Below are positions 51,669-60,284 of a DNA stretch of 64,000 bases, piece after piece (the first letter of the stretch is position 1; each line of letters begins with the position of its first letter). A model generated the notes under the pieces. It worked only from the letters and a program-made list of their open reading frames with translations, had not been told where the DNA came from and did not search any database. The stretch is from DASVUS01 sp036388675. GTDB taxonomy: Bacteria > Armatimonadota > Abditibacteriia > Abditibacteriales > Abditibacteriaceae. The position numbers and the translations under genes were made by a program. The stretch is from the NCBI GenBank assembly GCA_036388675.1, contig DASVRI010000035.1:62001-126000 (forward strand). Direction: 5' to 3'.

Positions 51669-52750
51669 GAGGCCATCGCGGTCGGCACGGTTGCTCCGGC
51701 ACCCAATGTTGGAGCATTTTGCGCCGGAGCATTTTGCGCCGGAGCATCCGACGGCGAGGCATCCGACGCCGAAGCGCTTTTTAATTTGTCATCCAGCCAC
51801 TCTTGCAGCGGCACTGCGACAACGGTCGGCGGGAGCATATGGCCATATTCAAGCCAGAGTTGTTCTTTGGGTTCTTTGGCTGCTTCGAACAACGCCTCCG
51901 CTGCTGCGCGGGGAATGATTTTGTCCTGCGTGCCGTTAATGAACAGAACGGGACGCGGCGCGATGTGCCCCGCGAAGTTCTTCGGGTCAATGCCTTCCAG
52001 CAGTTCAATAGCGCTTTCCTTGAACTCACCGCCGGCGCGCCACTTTGCCGCATCACGTTCTTGTGACTGCGTGAGCAACGTTTTCCAATCGGCACCGCCC
52101 ACAATGAGAACGGCGGTATCGATGCGCGGCTCCACTGCGGTTGTGATCGAACCCATAATCGCGCCCAGGCTGTAGCCCATAAGCCCGATGCGCGTGGCAT
52201 CAACTTCCGGTTGAGCCACCAGCAGGTCAAGAGCACGGCGCACATCCTGAATGGATTCGATGATGCTGTCGCGCAACACCTGTGGCTCGCCGCCGAACAT
52301 CTGTACCGGATTGGCAGGGTCGCGACGCGTGCCGTGACCCACATATTCCGGGATAACACTGGCATAGCCGCGCGTCGCCAGGAACTGAGCCCCGATCAAC
52401 ATATCTTCGGCGCGGCCATCTTTGCCATGCAGCAAAACCACGCCGGGCACCTTTGAATTGGCGCTGGCAATGGACGGCAGCAGGATGTAAACCGGCACGG
52501 TTGCGCCCCGCGCGCCGCGCATCGTCAGGCGGCGTGTGCTGGCCACGAAGCTATCCTGCTGGCCGACAACTTTCGCGTCCAGAGGTTGCTTCGCATCGTA
52601 GGCGTAGGGCGCGCTGAGACGCTCCCACGGGGAAGGCGCTGCCGCAGGCGGCGCTGCCGAAGACAGCGGAGCGGACTTCTCTTCAGCGCGAGCACAACCG
52701 GCCAGCAAAGAGAGCAGACTGCAAAGGACGACAGGAAGTTTTTTGGTCAT
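51665..52750 (-). CDS. Lipoprotein alpha/beta hydrolase (dienelactone hydrolase-like)
   Basis: 361 residues from ATG 52750. A signal peptide ends in the lipobox LLAGC, so it should be a lipoprotein. Fold motifs: VVLLHGKDG, nucleophile elbow GLMGYSLGAIMG, acid in LFINGTQDKIIP and the His in EYGHMLPP. Substrate unknown. The C-terminus has Ala/Pro/Asn repeats from a 15-bp tandem repeat. Confidence 0.85.
   Translation of the reverse strand: MTKKLPVVLCSLLSLLAGCARAEEKSAPLSSAAPPAAAPSPWERLSAPYAYDAKQPLDAKVVGQQDSFVASTRRLTMRGARGATVPVYILLPSIASANSKVPGVVLLHGKDGRAEDMLIGAQFLATRGYASVIPEYVGHGTRRDPANPVQMFGGEPQVLRDSIIESIQDVRRALDLLVAQPEVDATRIGLMGYSLGAIMGSITTAVEPRIDTAVLIVGGADWKTLLTQSQERDAAKWRAGGEFKESAIELLEGIDPKNFAGHIAPRPVLFINGTQDKIIPRAAAEALFEAAKEPKEQLWLEYGHMLPPTVVAVPLQEWLDDKLKSASASDASPSDAPAQNAPAQNAPTLGAGATVPTAMAS
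51711..51770. repeat. Tandem repeat, 15-bp unit
   Basis: GGAGCATTTTGCGCC twice exactly (51711-51740), then decayed copies with GAGGCATCCGACGCC. In frame, giving AQNAP repeats at the hydrolase C-terminus. Confidence 0.75.
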
Positions 52751-52779
52751 AGGATCAACTTTCACAACTGGTTACGCGC

Positions 52780-54063
52780 TCAACCTCGCACCTGGCCCGC
52801 GCCGCGCACCACGTATTTGGTGGAGGTCAACGCCTCCAGGCCCATCGGGCCGCGTGAATGCAGCTTTTGCGTCGAAATGCCGACTTCTGCGCCCATGCCG
52901 AACTCGAAACCATCGGTGAACCGAGTACTCGCATTAACATAAACCGCGGCGGAATCGACCTGCGCGCAGAACTTTTCGGCATTGGCGAAGTTCTGCGTCA
53001 CAATGGAATCGGAGTGCGCCGAACCGTGACGCTCGATGTGCTCGGTTGCGGCGTCAATATCATCCACCACGCGCACGGCCAACGTCAGGTTCAAATACTC
53101 TTCGTCCCAGTCCTGTTGACTGGCTACGTTCATTGTGGCGGCTTCGCGAGCGCGTTCATCACCGCGCAGTTCGACACCGGCCTCGCACAGGCGCTGCGTT
53201 ACAAGTGGTAGAAACTCGTGCGCGATGTTCTTATGGACGAGCAAAGTCTCCAGCGCGTTGCATGTGGATGGACGCTGCACCTTGGCGTTGAAGGCGATGT
53301 CAGCCGCCATTTGCAAGTCGGCGGACTCATCCACAAAGACGTGACACACGCCGCCTGCCGCGAAGATAAGAGGAACCGTGGCGACTGCCGACAGCGACTT
53401 TTTTAAGCCTTCGCCGCCGCGCGGGATGACAAGATCGATCAGGCCGTTCATCGTCACCATGTGCTGCGTGGCGGCGCGGTCCGTCGTTTCAATGGCGCTT
53501 ATCGAGTACTCGGGAACGCCAGCCTGTGTTGCGGCCTGCGCAATGATTTGCGTCAACAGCAAGTTGGAATGCACCGCTTCACTGCCGCCGCGCAACAATG
53601 CCGCATTGCCGGCCTTGAGGCACAAAATCGCGGCATCAACCGTGACATTGGGGCGCGATTCGTAGATGATGCCGATCACGCCAAGTGGAACGCGCACTTC
53701 GTCGATGTGCAGACCGTTGGGGCGGTTCCAGCCCTGGAGAACGCGTCCAATCGGGTCGGGCAGGGCGGCCACCTGACGGCAGCCTTCAACCATGGCGGCG
53801 ACGCGCGCCGGAGTTAATTTCAAGCGGTCCAGCATGGCATCGCTCAATCCACGCTCGCGACCTGCGGCCAGGTCTTTCTCGTTGGCGGCGAAGAGTTCGT
53901 CCTGTCGCGCGGGCAATGCCTCGGCCATGGCCAGCAGCGCTGCGTCCTTCACTGCCGATGAAATGGTGCGCAGCGCACGCGATGCCTGTCGCGCCTGCCG
54001 CGCCTTGTTTTCGACGTGCTGCCGCACAGCATCATCGCTGGAGAAGTGAGTTAAATTCGTCAT
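52780..54063 (-). CDS. proA: Glutamate-5-semialdehyde dehydrogenase
   Basis: 427 residues from ATG 54063. Second step of proline synthesis. PLGVIGIIYESRPNVTVDA and GNAALLRGGSEA bind NADPH; catalytic Cys is in QRPSTCNALETLLVH; IPRGGEGLK is conserved. No proB next to it. Upstream region 54064-54190 shows nothing clear. Confidence 0.95.
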   Translation of the reverse strand: MTNLTHFSSDDAVRQHVENKARQARQASRALRTISSAVKDAALLAMAEALPARQDELFAANEKDLAAGRERGLSDAMLDRLKLTPARVAAMVEGCRQVAALPDPIGRVLQGWNRPNGLHIDEVRVPLGVIGIIYESRPNVTVDAAILCLKAGNAALLRGGSEAVHSNLLLTQIIAQAATQAGVPEYSISAIETTDRAATQHMVTMNGLIDLVIPRGGEGLKKSLSAVATVPLIFAAGGVCHVFVDESADLQMAADIAFNAKVQRPSTCNALETLLVHKNIAHEFLPLVTQRLCEAGVELRGDERAREAATMNVASQQDWDEEYLNLTLAVRVVDDIDAATEHIERHGSAHSDSIVTQNFANAEKFCAQVDSAAVYVNASTRFTDGFEFGMGAEVGISTQKLHSRGPMGLEALTSTKYVVRGAGQVRG

Positions 54064-54197
54064 GATTTCAGGAGGCAACTCCTCGTTGGATGTGTGCCGC
54101 AAGCGTTGACCGGACAATCGAGAGCTGCTATTGCGCAGTATAGCCCCTTGCCTGAAGTGGTGAAACTCAGTCGGTCAGAAAGAGGATGTGAGAGACA

Positions 54198-54226
54198 TTG
54201 TGCAATATTTCACACCGTCATATAAT
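54198..54226 (+). promoter_or_regulatory. sdhCAB promoter overlapping a Rex-like operator
   Basis: TTGTGC (54198-54203), 17-bp spacer, TATAAT (54221-54226). The -35 is the left half of TTGTGCAATATTTCACAC (54198-54215), which matches the Rex consensus TTGTGAA-N4-TTCACAA at 12 of its 14 fixed positions. Rex is released by NADH, so binding here would tie the operon to redox state. No rex gene is in the window. Confidence 0.6.
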
Positions 54227-54276
54227 GAATTGTGACACCCGATTTTGTACTTGCTCTATGAAACAGGAGCCTCTGC

Positions 54277-55176
54277 ATGTTGCCTTCGCCTCAACGCAAG
54301 CGATTACTTAACACCTCAGTCGTCAGGAAGTTCCTCAGCGCCTTAACCGGCATCTTGTTGTGCCTTTATCTCATTGCACATCTGGTCGGCAATCTACTCT
54401 TGCTGTGGGACAACTCAATTTTCAACGCCTACGGCAACATCCTCACGGGTTTGCCCATACTGCCTCTGGTAGAACTCGCCCTTTTAGCTCTCTTTCTGTT
54501 TCACGCCTACATGGGCGTGCGCGTTTACCTGGAAAACAAAAAAGCGAGGCCCGTCGAGTATCAGAGCAAGCGCTGGACACGCGACGGCAAGCTGGAAGCC
54601 GGGCCGCACAAGAGCCGCAAAGGGATCACTTCCACCACGATGGCGGTGTCCGGTACCATCACCTTGATATTGGTGATTCTGCATGTGTGGCATTTTAAAT
54701 ACGGACGTTATTACGATCTGCCGCATTCCCCAACCGCCGTCACAGCGACGGCCAGTAACCCCGAAGATGCATCGGCTGTAACTGACCGTGCTGCGGCACA
54801 AACCGACCGCACGGAAACCAGTGGCGAAGCCCAGTATGAGGGACACAATCGCGACCTGGCGCGTCTTGTCATTGAAGAGTTCAAGAAGCCTTACATTCTC
54901 GCGCTGTACATCATTGGCCTGGTGCTGTTGGGCATGCACCTCAACCACGGCGTATCGAGCGCCATTCAGTCGATGGGCGTGAGCGGCTATGGTCGGACGT
55001 GGCTGATCGTCGGGCGCTTGTACACTTTCATCATTATCGGTGGATTCATCTTGATTCCGTTGTATGTCTTTTTGGTCTTCAAGACACCTCCACAGGCTGT
55101 GTCGAGTACTCCGGGCACGGCCATAGCGAGCCAGGATTCAGGCACTGCATCCGTAAGAGGTGCGCAAACACCATGA
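54277..55176 (+). CDS. sdhC: Succinate dehydrogenase/fumarate reductase cytochrome b subunit (type B)
   Basis: 299 residues with five membrane helices, binding two haems and menaquinone in the type-B enzyme. His residues in LIAHLVGNLL, LFHAYMG, LHVWHF and MHLNHG are the likely haem ligands. A polar insertion of about 50 residues (about 150-205) sits between helices 3 and 4, and the C-terminus is longer than usual. The stop overlaps the sdhA start (ATGA). Confidence 0.92.
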   Translation: MLPSPQRKRLLNTSVVRKFLSALTGILLCLYLIAHLVGNLLLLWDNSIFNAYGNILTGLPILPLVELALLALFLFHAYMGVRVYLENKKARPVEYQSKRWTRDGKLEAGPHKSRKGITSTTMAVSGTITLILVILHVWHFKYGRYYDLPHSPTAVTATASNPEDASAVTDRAAAQTDRTETSGEAQYEGHNRDLARLVIEEFKKPYILALYIIGLVLLGMHLNHGVSSAIQSMGVSGYGRTWLIVGRLYTFIIIGGFILIPLYVFLVFKTPPQAVSSTPGTAIASQDSGTASVRGAQTP

Positions 55177-57086
55177 GATTGGAATCCAAAGTTCCCAGCG
55201 GCCCTATCACCGACAAGTGGGACAAGCACAAATTCGAAGTCAAGCTGGTGAACCCCGCCAACAAGCGCAAGTTCACCGTCATTATTGTAGGCACGGGGTT
55301 GGCCGGCGCCAGCGCAGCCGCGTCACTCGCCGAACTGGGCTACAACGTGCTCGCATTCACGTTTCACGATTCGCCGCGCCGCGCGCACTCGATTGCGGCG
55401 CAGGGCGGCATCAACGCGGCCAAAAATTACCGCAACGACGGCGACTCGATTTACCGCCTGTTCTACGACACGATAAAAGGCGGCGACTATCGCGCACGCG
55501 AAGCCAACGTTTATCGTCTGGCGCAGATCAGTGTTGACATCATCGACCAGTGCGTGGCGCAGGGTGTGCCGTTCGCGCGCGAATACGGTGGCCTGCTGGA
55601 CAACCGCTCGTTCGGCGGCGCGCAGGTGTCGCGCACTTTTTACGCACGCGGCCAGACGGGACAACAGTTGTTGCTCGGCGCTTATCAGCAGATGATGCGC
55701 CAGGTGGATGCCGGTGCCGTGAAGCTGTTCCCACGCCGTGAGATGCTCGACCTCGTAACGGTTGATGGACAGGCGCGCGGCATTACGGTGCGCAACCTGC
55801 TAACGGGCGACATCGAGTCCTACTCCGCCGATGCGGTCTTGCTGTGTACGGGCGGTTACGGCAACGCTTATTACCTTTCGACCAACGCGCTGAACTCGAA
55901 CGTCACGGCGGCATGGCGCGCGCACAAAAAAGGCGCCCTTTTCGCCAACCCGTGCTACACGCAAATTCACCCAACGTGCATTCCCGTCACGGGCACGCAT
56001 CAATCAAAGCTGACACTGATGAGCGAAAGTCTGCGCAACGATGGCCGTGTGTGGGTCTCAAAAACTCAAGGAGACAAACGCCCGCCGGGCCAGATTCCTG
56101 AAGAAGAGCGCGACTACTTTCTGGAGCGCCGCTATCCCAGCTTCGGCAACCTGGTGCCACGCGACGTGGCCAGCCGCAACGCCAAAATGGTGTGCGATGA
56201 AGGGCGCGGTGTCGGCACCAGCGGATTGGCGGTTTACCTCGATTTCCAGGAAGCGATTCAGCGCCTGGGCGAGGATACCATTCGCGCACGCTACGGCAAC
56301 CTGTTCCACATGTATCAGAAGATTACGGACGAAAATCCGTATCAGGTGCCGATGCGCATCTACCCGGCCATTCACTACACGATGGGCGGTCTGTGGGTCG
56401 ATTACAACTTGATGAGTAACGTTCCCGGCCTTTATGTGCTGGGCGAAGCCAACTTCTCCGATCACGGTGCCAACCGACTGGGCGCAAGTGCTTTGATGCA
56501 AGGTTTGGCCGATGGCTACTTCATCATTCCTTACACCATCGGCGATTACCTGGCCGGTGCCAAATTGGGCAAGGTAACAACCGATCACGATGCGTTCAAG
56601 CAGTCGCAAAACGATGTGCAGCAGCGCATCAGTCGCCTGCTTTCGCTCAAGGGCAACCGCACCGTAACCGACTTTCACCGCGCCCTGGGCAACATTCTGT
56701 GGGATAAAGTGGGCATGGCGCGCAATGAACCGGGATTGAATCAGGCCATCGGCGAGATTCGCCAACTGCGCGAAGAATTCTGGCAGGACGTGAAATTGGT
56801 CGGTTCGTCGGATAACGTGAACCAGGAGTTGGAGCACGCCGCTCGCGTCGCCGATTACCTGGAGTTCGGCGAACTGCTGGCGCAAGACGCGCTGCACCGC
56901 AACGAATCGTGCGGCGGTCATTTCCGCGAAGAGTATCAGACGCCCGAAGGCGAAGCGCTGCGCGACGACGAAAACTATACCTACGTCGCGGCGTGGGAAT
57001 ATGCAGGCGACAATAAGCCGGAAACGCTGCACAAGGAAACCCTGGAATGGGAAGAAGTGCATCCGACGCAGCGTAGTTACAAATAG
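55173..57086 (+). CDS. sdhA: Succinate dehydrogenase flavoprotein subunit
   Basis: 637 residues from ATG 55173; the frame is open upstream inside sdhC. FAD binding: IIVGTGLAGASAAASLAELG; the HSIAAQGGINAAKNY motif carries the His for covalent FAD; the active-site Arg/His are in the HGANRLGASALMQG and HPTCIP regions. Length and sequence follow the long type-B form of epsilonproteobacteria, Bacteroidetes and others. Confidence 0.95.
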   Translation: MRLESKVPSGPITDKWDKHKFEVKLVNPANKRKFTVIIVGTGLAGASAAASLAELGYNVLAFTFHDSPRRAHSIAAQGGINAAKNYRNDGDSIYRLFYDTIKGGDYRAREANVYRLAQISVDIIDQCVAQGVPFAREYGGLLDNRSFGGAQVSRTFYARGQTGQQLLLGAYQQMMRQVDAGAVKLFPRREMLDLVTVDGQARGITVRNLLTGDIESYSADAVLLCTGGYGNAYYLSTNALNSNVTAAWRAHKKGALFANPCYTQIHPTCIPVTGTHQSKLTLMSESLRNDGRVWVSKTQGDKRPPGQIPEEERDYFLERRYPSFGNLVPRDVASRNAKMVCDEGRGVGTSGLAVYLDFQEAIQRLGEDTIRARYGNLFHMYQKITDENPYQVPMRIYPAIHYTMGGLWVDYNLMSNVPGLYVLGEANFSDHGANRLGASALMQGLADGYFIIPYTIGDYLAGAKLGKVTTDHDAFKQSQNDVQQRISRLLSLKGNRTVTDFHRALGNILWDKVGMARNEPGLNQAIGEIRQLREEFWQDVKLVGSSDNVNQELEHAARVADYLEFGELLAQDALHRNESCGGHFREEYQTPEGEALRDDENYTYVAAWEYAGDNKPETLHKETLEWEEVHPTQRSYK

Positions 57087-57230
57087 CGCAGCGAGAAGCG
57101 ATGCGTTGCGACGTGGAGACTCGCTCCCCTTATTCTCGTGGCCGGCGGCACAGTACTCGACGCTGAGTACTCAATAGTGCCGCATTGCGAAATCGGGAGA
57201 GCCTGAGTGAAGAGGAAAATGTGAATTGCC

Positions 57231-57989
57231 ATGACAGAAGGCATGAATCTGACGTTACATATCTGGCGACAGCCCGGCCCCAAAGCGGCGGGCAAAATGG
57301 TCGAATACAAAGTGAGTGGCATCTCGCCCGAAATGTCGTTTCTGGAGATGCTCGATACGCTCAACCAGGACTTAGTGCGGCGCGGCGAGGAGCCTGTGGT
57401 TTTCGACCATGATTGCCGCGAAGGCATCTGCGGCTCGTGCGGCCTGATGGTCGATGGTCTGGCGCATGGCCCCGACGCGGGCACAACCGTGTGCCAGTTG
57501 CACATGCGTCGCTTCAAAGACGGAGACAGCATTGTGATCGAACCGTGGCGCGCGCGCGGTTTTCCGGTTGTGAAAGATTTGAGTGTTGACCGCAGCGCCT
57601 TCGACCGCATCATCGCGGCGGGCGGTTATGTGTCGGAAAATACCGGTGCAGCACCGGACGCCAACGCGATTCCCGTTCCCAAGGAAGCGGCTGATCGTGC
57701 TATGGACGCTGCGGCTTGCATCGCCTGCGGCGCTTGCGTTGCGCAGTGCAAAAACGCCAGCGCCGCTCTCTTTACTTCGGCCAAAATCACGCAGTTGGCT
57801 TTGCTGCCTCAAGGCCAGCCCGAACGTGCGCGACGAGTGCAGCGCATGGTATGGCAGATGGACGCCGAAGGTTTCGGCAACTGTTCGAACGAAGGCGAGT
57901 GCGAAGCCGTATGTCCCAAGGAGATCTCGATCAAACACATCGCGCTGATGAATCGCGAATACCTGCGCGCCATGGGCCAACGCGACTGA
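57231..57989 (+). CDS. sdhB: Succinate dehydrogenase iron-sulfur subunit
   Basis: 252 residues. [2Fe-2S] site CREGICGSCG with a later Cys; [4Fe-4S] site CIACGACVAQC; [3Fe-4S] region CSNEGECEAVCPKEI. Transfers electrons from FAD to the haems. Lies 144 bp after sdhA, with one GAGTACTC in the gap, and is followed by a hairpin. Confidence 0.95.
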   Translation: MTEGMNLTLHIWRQPGPKAAGKMVEYKVSGISPEMSFLEMLDTLNQDLVRRGEEPVVFDHDCREGICGSCGLMVDGLAHGPDAGTTVCQLHMRRFKDGDSIVIEPWRARGFPVVKDLSVDRSAFDRIIAAGGYVSENTGAAPDANAIPVPKEAADRAMDAAACIACGACVAQCKNASAALFTSAKITQLALLPQGQPERARRVQRMVWQMDAEGFGNCSNEGECEAVCPKEISIKHIALMNREYLRAMGQRD

Positions 57990-58024
57990 TGCGTAAAATC
58001 TAAAAATTAGAATAGTCGCAAAAG

Positions 58025-58058
58025 CAAAGGGCGAGTACTCAATTGAGTACTCGCCTTT
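58025..58058 (+). terminator. Terminator after sdhB built from two GAGTACTC copies
   Basis: CAAAGGGCGAGTACTCAA and TTGAGTACTCGCCTTTG pair with one bulged G. Followed by TGTTCT. The only place where two copies of the palindrome are adjacent, 12 bp apart. Confidence 0.8.
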
Positions 58059-58083
58059 GTGTTCTACGCTCTAAGCGTATTCG

Positions 58084-58845
58084 TTAGGATTGGCGGCGCG
58101 CCACGAAATACCAGCGCTCGGAGCGGTCGTGCGGGCGGTTCAAGGTGTAGGCATCCATTTCGTGCAAGAGTTCCCAGCCGGTCGCCGTCAGCATGGCTTT
58201 GATTTCATCGCGCGAGTAGGCGCGCTCGCGGTGCATTTCCGTGAACACCTCGGTCTGGCCGTTATCGTTGTGGCGCTCGAAGCGCATGTTCACTGTGCAA
58301 ATGCGGGTTTGCGCATCGAAGTGGGCGCGCCAGTCGTAATGCAGTTGTTTGCGCGGGTTGAAGTTGCACTGCGAAAATAAATCGGCTGTGAGCGCATATT
58401 CGGAGTTCATGTCGAAGACGAAGACGCCACCCGGCTTCATATGGTGCGCGATGCGACCAAAGGCCGCTTGCAACTTCTCCGGGTCGAGAATGTAGTTGAG
58501 CGAGTCGTAGAGGCACGTCGCCGAATCGAATGTCTCACCCAGGTTGAAGTCGCTGAGGTCTCCCTGCACGAAGCGCGGCGGTGCAGTTTCGCGTGTCGGC
58601 GGCCAGGTGCGCAGTTTTTCCTGCGCCACCTCAATCATGCGCGTGCTCAAATCGACGCCGACGACTGCGAAGCCGCGCCGCGCCAACTCGAACGACAGAT
58701 TTCCGGTGCCACAGGCGCAATCGAGTACTCGTCGCGGCGTGTGCGAGGCGTAGGCAAACAGGGTCAGCACGTACTCGGCCCAATCGTCGTAGGGCACGAC
58801 TTGCATCAATTCATCGTAGTGCGGCGCCAAATCTCCAAATTGCAT
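58084..58845 (-). CDS. Class I SAM-dependent methyltransferase
   Basis: 253 residues. SAM loop VLDCACGTGNLSFELARRGF and second acidic residue VVGVDLSTRMIEVA; FDSATCLYDSLNYI follows. Similar to small-molecule methyltransferases of unknown substrate. Convergent with sdhB. Confidence 0.88.
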   Translation of the reverse strand: MQFGDLAPHYDELMQVVPYDDWAEYVLTLFAYASHTPRRVLDCACGTGNLSFELARRGFAVVGVDLSTRMIEVAQEKLRTWPPTRETAPPRFVQGDLSDFNLGETFDSATCLYDSLNYILDPEKLQAAFGRIAHHMKPGGVFVFDMNSEYALTADLFSQCNFNPRKQLHYDWRAHFDAQTRICTVNMRFERHNDNGQTEVFTEMHRERAYSRDEIKAMLTATGWELLHEMDAYTLNRPHDRSERWYFVARRQS

Positions 58846-58879
58846 ATTCTATTCGTTTCGGTTTGAACCACTCAGGTTG

Positions 58880-59000
58880 AACCACAGAGGCACACAGGAA
58901 GACGAGGAGATGAAACGGAGAACAGTACAGAACATGCATATACTGTTTATCCTGCCCATCCCTGTCCAAACCTCTGCGCCCTCGGCGTACTCTGCGGTTA
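58880..59000. repeat. Composite dispersed repeat with inverted ends
   Basis: AACCACAGAGGCACACAGG at the left and CCTCTGCGCCCTCGGCGTAC then TCTGCGGTTA at the right, which is its degenerate inverse. Between lies ATACTGTTTATCCTGCCCAT, another motif common in dispersed bacterial repeats. It overlaps the last bases of larA by 3 bp. Confidence 0.5.
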
Positions 59001-60284
59001 ATTTTCGTTTGCGACCGGCGTGACATAAGGGCCTTCGGGAATGACGACCAGCGTGGCATTGTTGCCGTGTTTTTTCAGGGCGGCGTTTAGTGCCTCTTCG
59101 ACGCTTGGCATCGGCGTGAGCAGGCAGTCGCGCAGCACTTCGGGCGCAACGCCGTCGGTCACGACCATCACTTCGCACTTTTGCAGCACTTGCATCATTT
59201 CCTGCAACTGCCACTGGTCGATAACTACCGGCGAGTTGTAAATGCGCTCGATGAAGTCATCAACGCTTTTTAGATGGCGACACATCTCCGCGAACTCGTG
59301 GCCACCCATACCCTGGCTCATGCTGGAGGCCAGAATCATGGTGCCGCCCTGCTTGATGGCGGGTAGGGCACCCAGCATTCCCTTCACCGATTGATATAGC
59401 GTCGTATCGAGCGGGTAACCGGCGGAGGTTGTAATCACGATGTCGGCCAGCTTGCACGGCACTTTAGTTTGTCGATCGACATGGGCGATGCCGCTCATGT
59501 GCGCCTGGTCGAGGTCGCCGCTGAAGACGCCGGTGATTTCGCGTTCTTCACTCAGCGTCACGTTGCAAATGAAGTCCACACCGGCGCGGCCCGCGACAGC
59601 GCGGCTCATGGCATGAACCGGATTTTCCTTGATGTTGCCGGCGTGCGCCCTGGGATGGCCAATCATGGCCGGCGAGTGGAATTGCATGATGGTCTGCGCC
59701 GACGCGATGCCGGGGCACACCAATTTGCGCCCGCCGGAGTAGCCGGCCATCAGGTGCGGCTCGATGAGGCCCGTTGTGATTTTAAGGTCGCTATTGAGAT
59801 AAGCAGTGTTGATGGCGACCTGCGCCGCGTCGCCGTTGATGCCCAACGGCACTTCGCCGAGCGGCACCTGAGTACTCGTATCGCGCGCTACATGGTTCAG
59901 CACGCGATATTTTTCCTTGATGTGCGTGCCGATCATCTCTTCCAGTTCGTCGCCTTCATTGGGGCGATGCAAGCCGGTGGCGATGAGAATCGTGATTTTA
60001 TCTTCGGCAATACCACTATCGTGCAGACAGGCGAGCATCGGCTCCAGAATCATTTCGTTGGGCACCGGGCGCGTTACATCGCTGATCACAATGCAGGCCG
60101 ATTCACGGCCTTGCGCCAGATTATCGAGCGGCGCGCTGCCGATGGGAGAGCGAAACGATTCTTCGAGTACTCGCGACTGCTGTTCCAGCGGCGGTGATGG
60201 GTTGAGGCGTAGCACCTGCGCATCGAGATCTTCGTCGATTTCCATCGGCAGGCCGATGCGCCCGTAGCGCAGAGTGACATTCAT
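58998..60284 (-). CDS. larA: Nickel-pincer lactate racemase
   Basis: 428 residues. Interconverts D- and L-lactate (or a related 2-hydroxyacid) with the Ni-pincer nucleotide. VISDVTRPVPNEMIL binds the cofactor; ATGLHRPNEGDE and HVARDTST hold catalytic histidines; the cofactor-binding Lys is in SGGRKLVCPGIA. Some homologues racemise other acids, so the substrate is inferred. ATG overlaps the upstream hydrolase stop by 4 bp. Needs larE (present) plus larB and larC (not seen). Confidence 0.92.
   Translation of the reverse strand: MNVTLRYGRIGLPMEIDEDLDAQVLRLNPSPPLEQQSRVLEESFRSPIGSAPLDNLAQGRESACIVISDVTRPVPNEMILEPMLACLHDSGIAEDKITILIATGLHRPNEGDELEEMIGTHIKEKYRVLNHVARDTSTQVPLGEVPLGINGDAAQVAINTAYLNSDLKITTGLIEPHLMAGYSGGRKLVCPGIASAQTIMQFHSPAMIGHPRAHAGNIKENPVHAMSRAVAGRAGVDFICNVTLSEEREITGVFSGDLDQAHMSGIAHVDRQTKVPCKLADIVITTSAGYPLDTTLYQSVKGMLGALPAIKQGGTMILASSMSQGMGGHEFAEMCRHLKSVDDFIERIYNSPVVIDQWQLQEMMQVLQKCEVMVVTDGVAPEVLRDCLLTPMPSVEEALNAALKKHGNNATLVVIPEGPYVTPVANEN

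Noticed and set aside
56058..57062. 334-codon frame on the minus strand inside sdhA
   Set aside because: Antisense shadow of a clear flavoprotein gene with no domain of its own.
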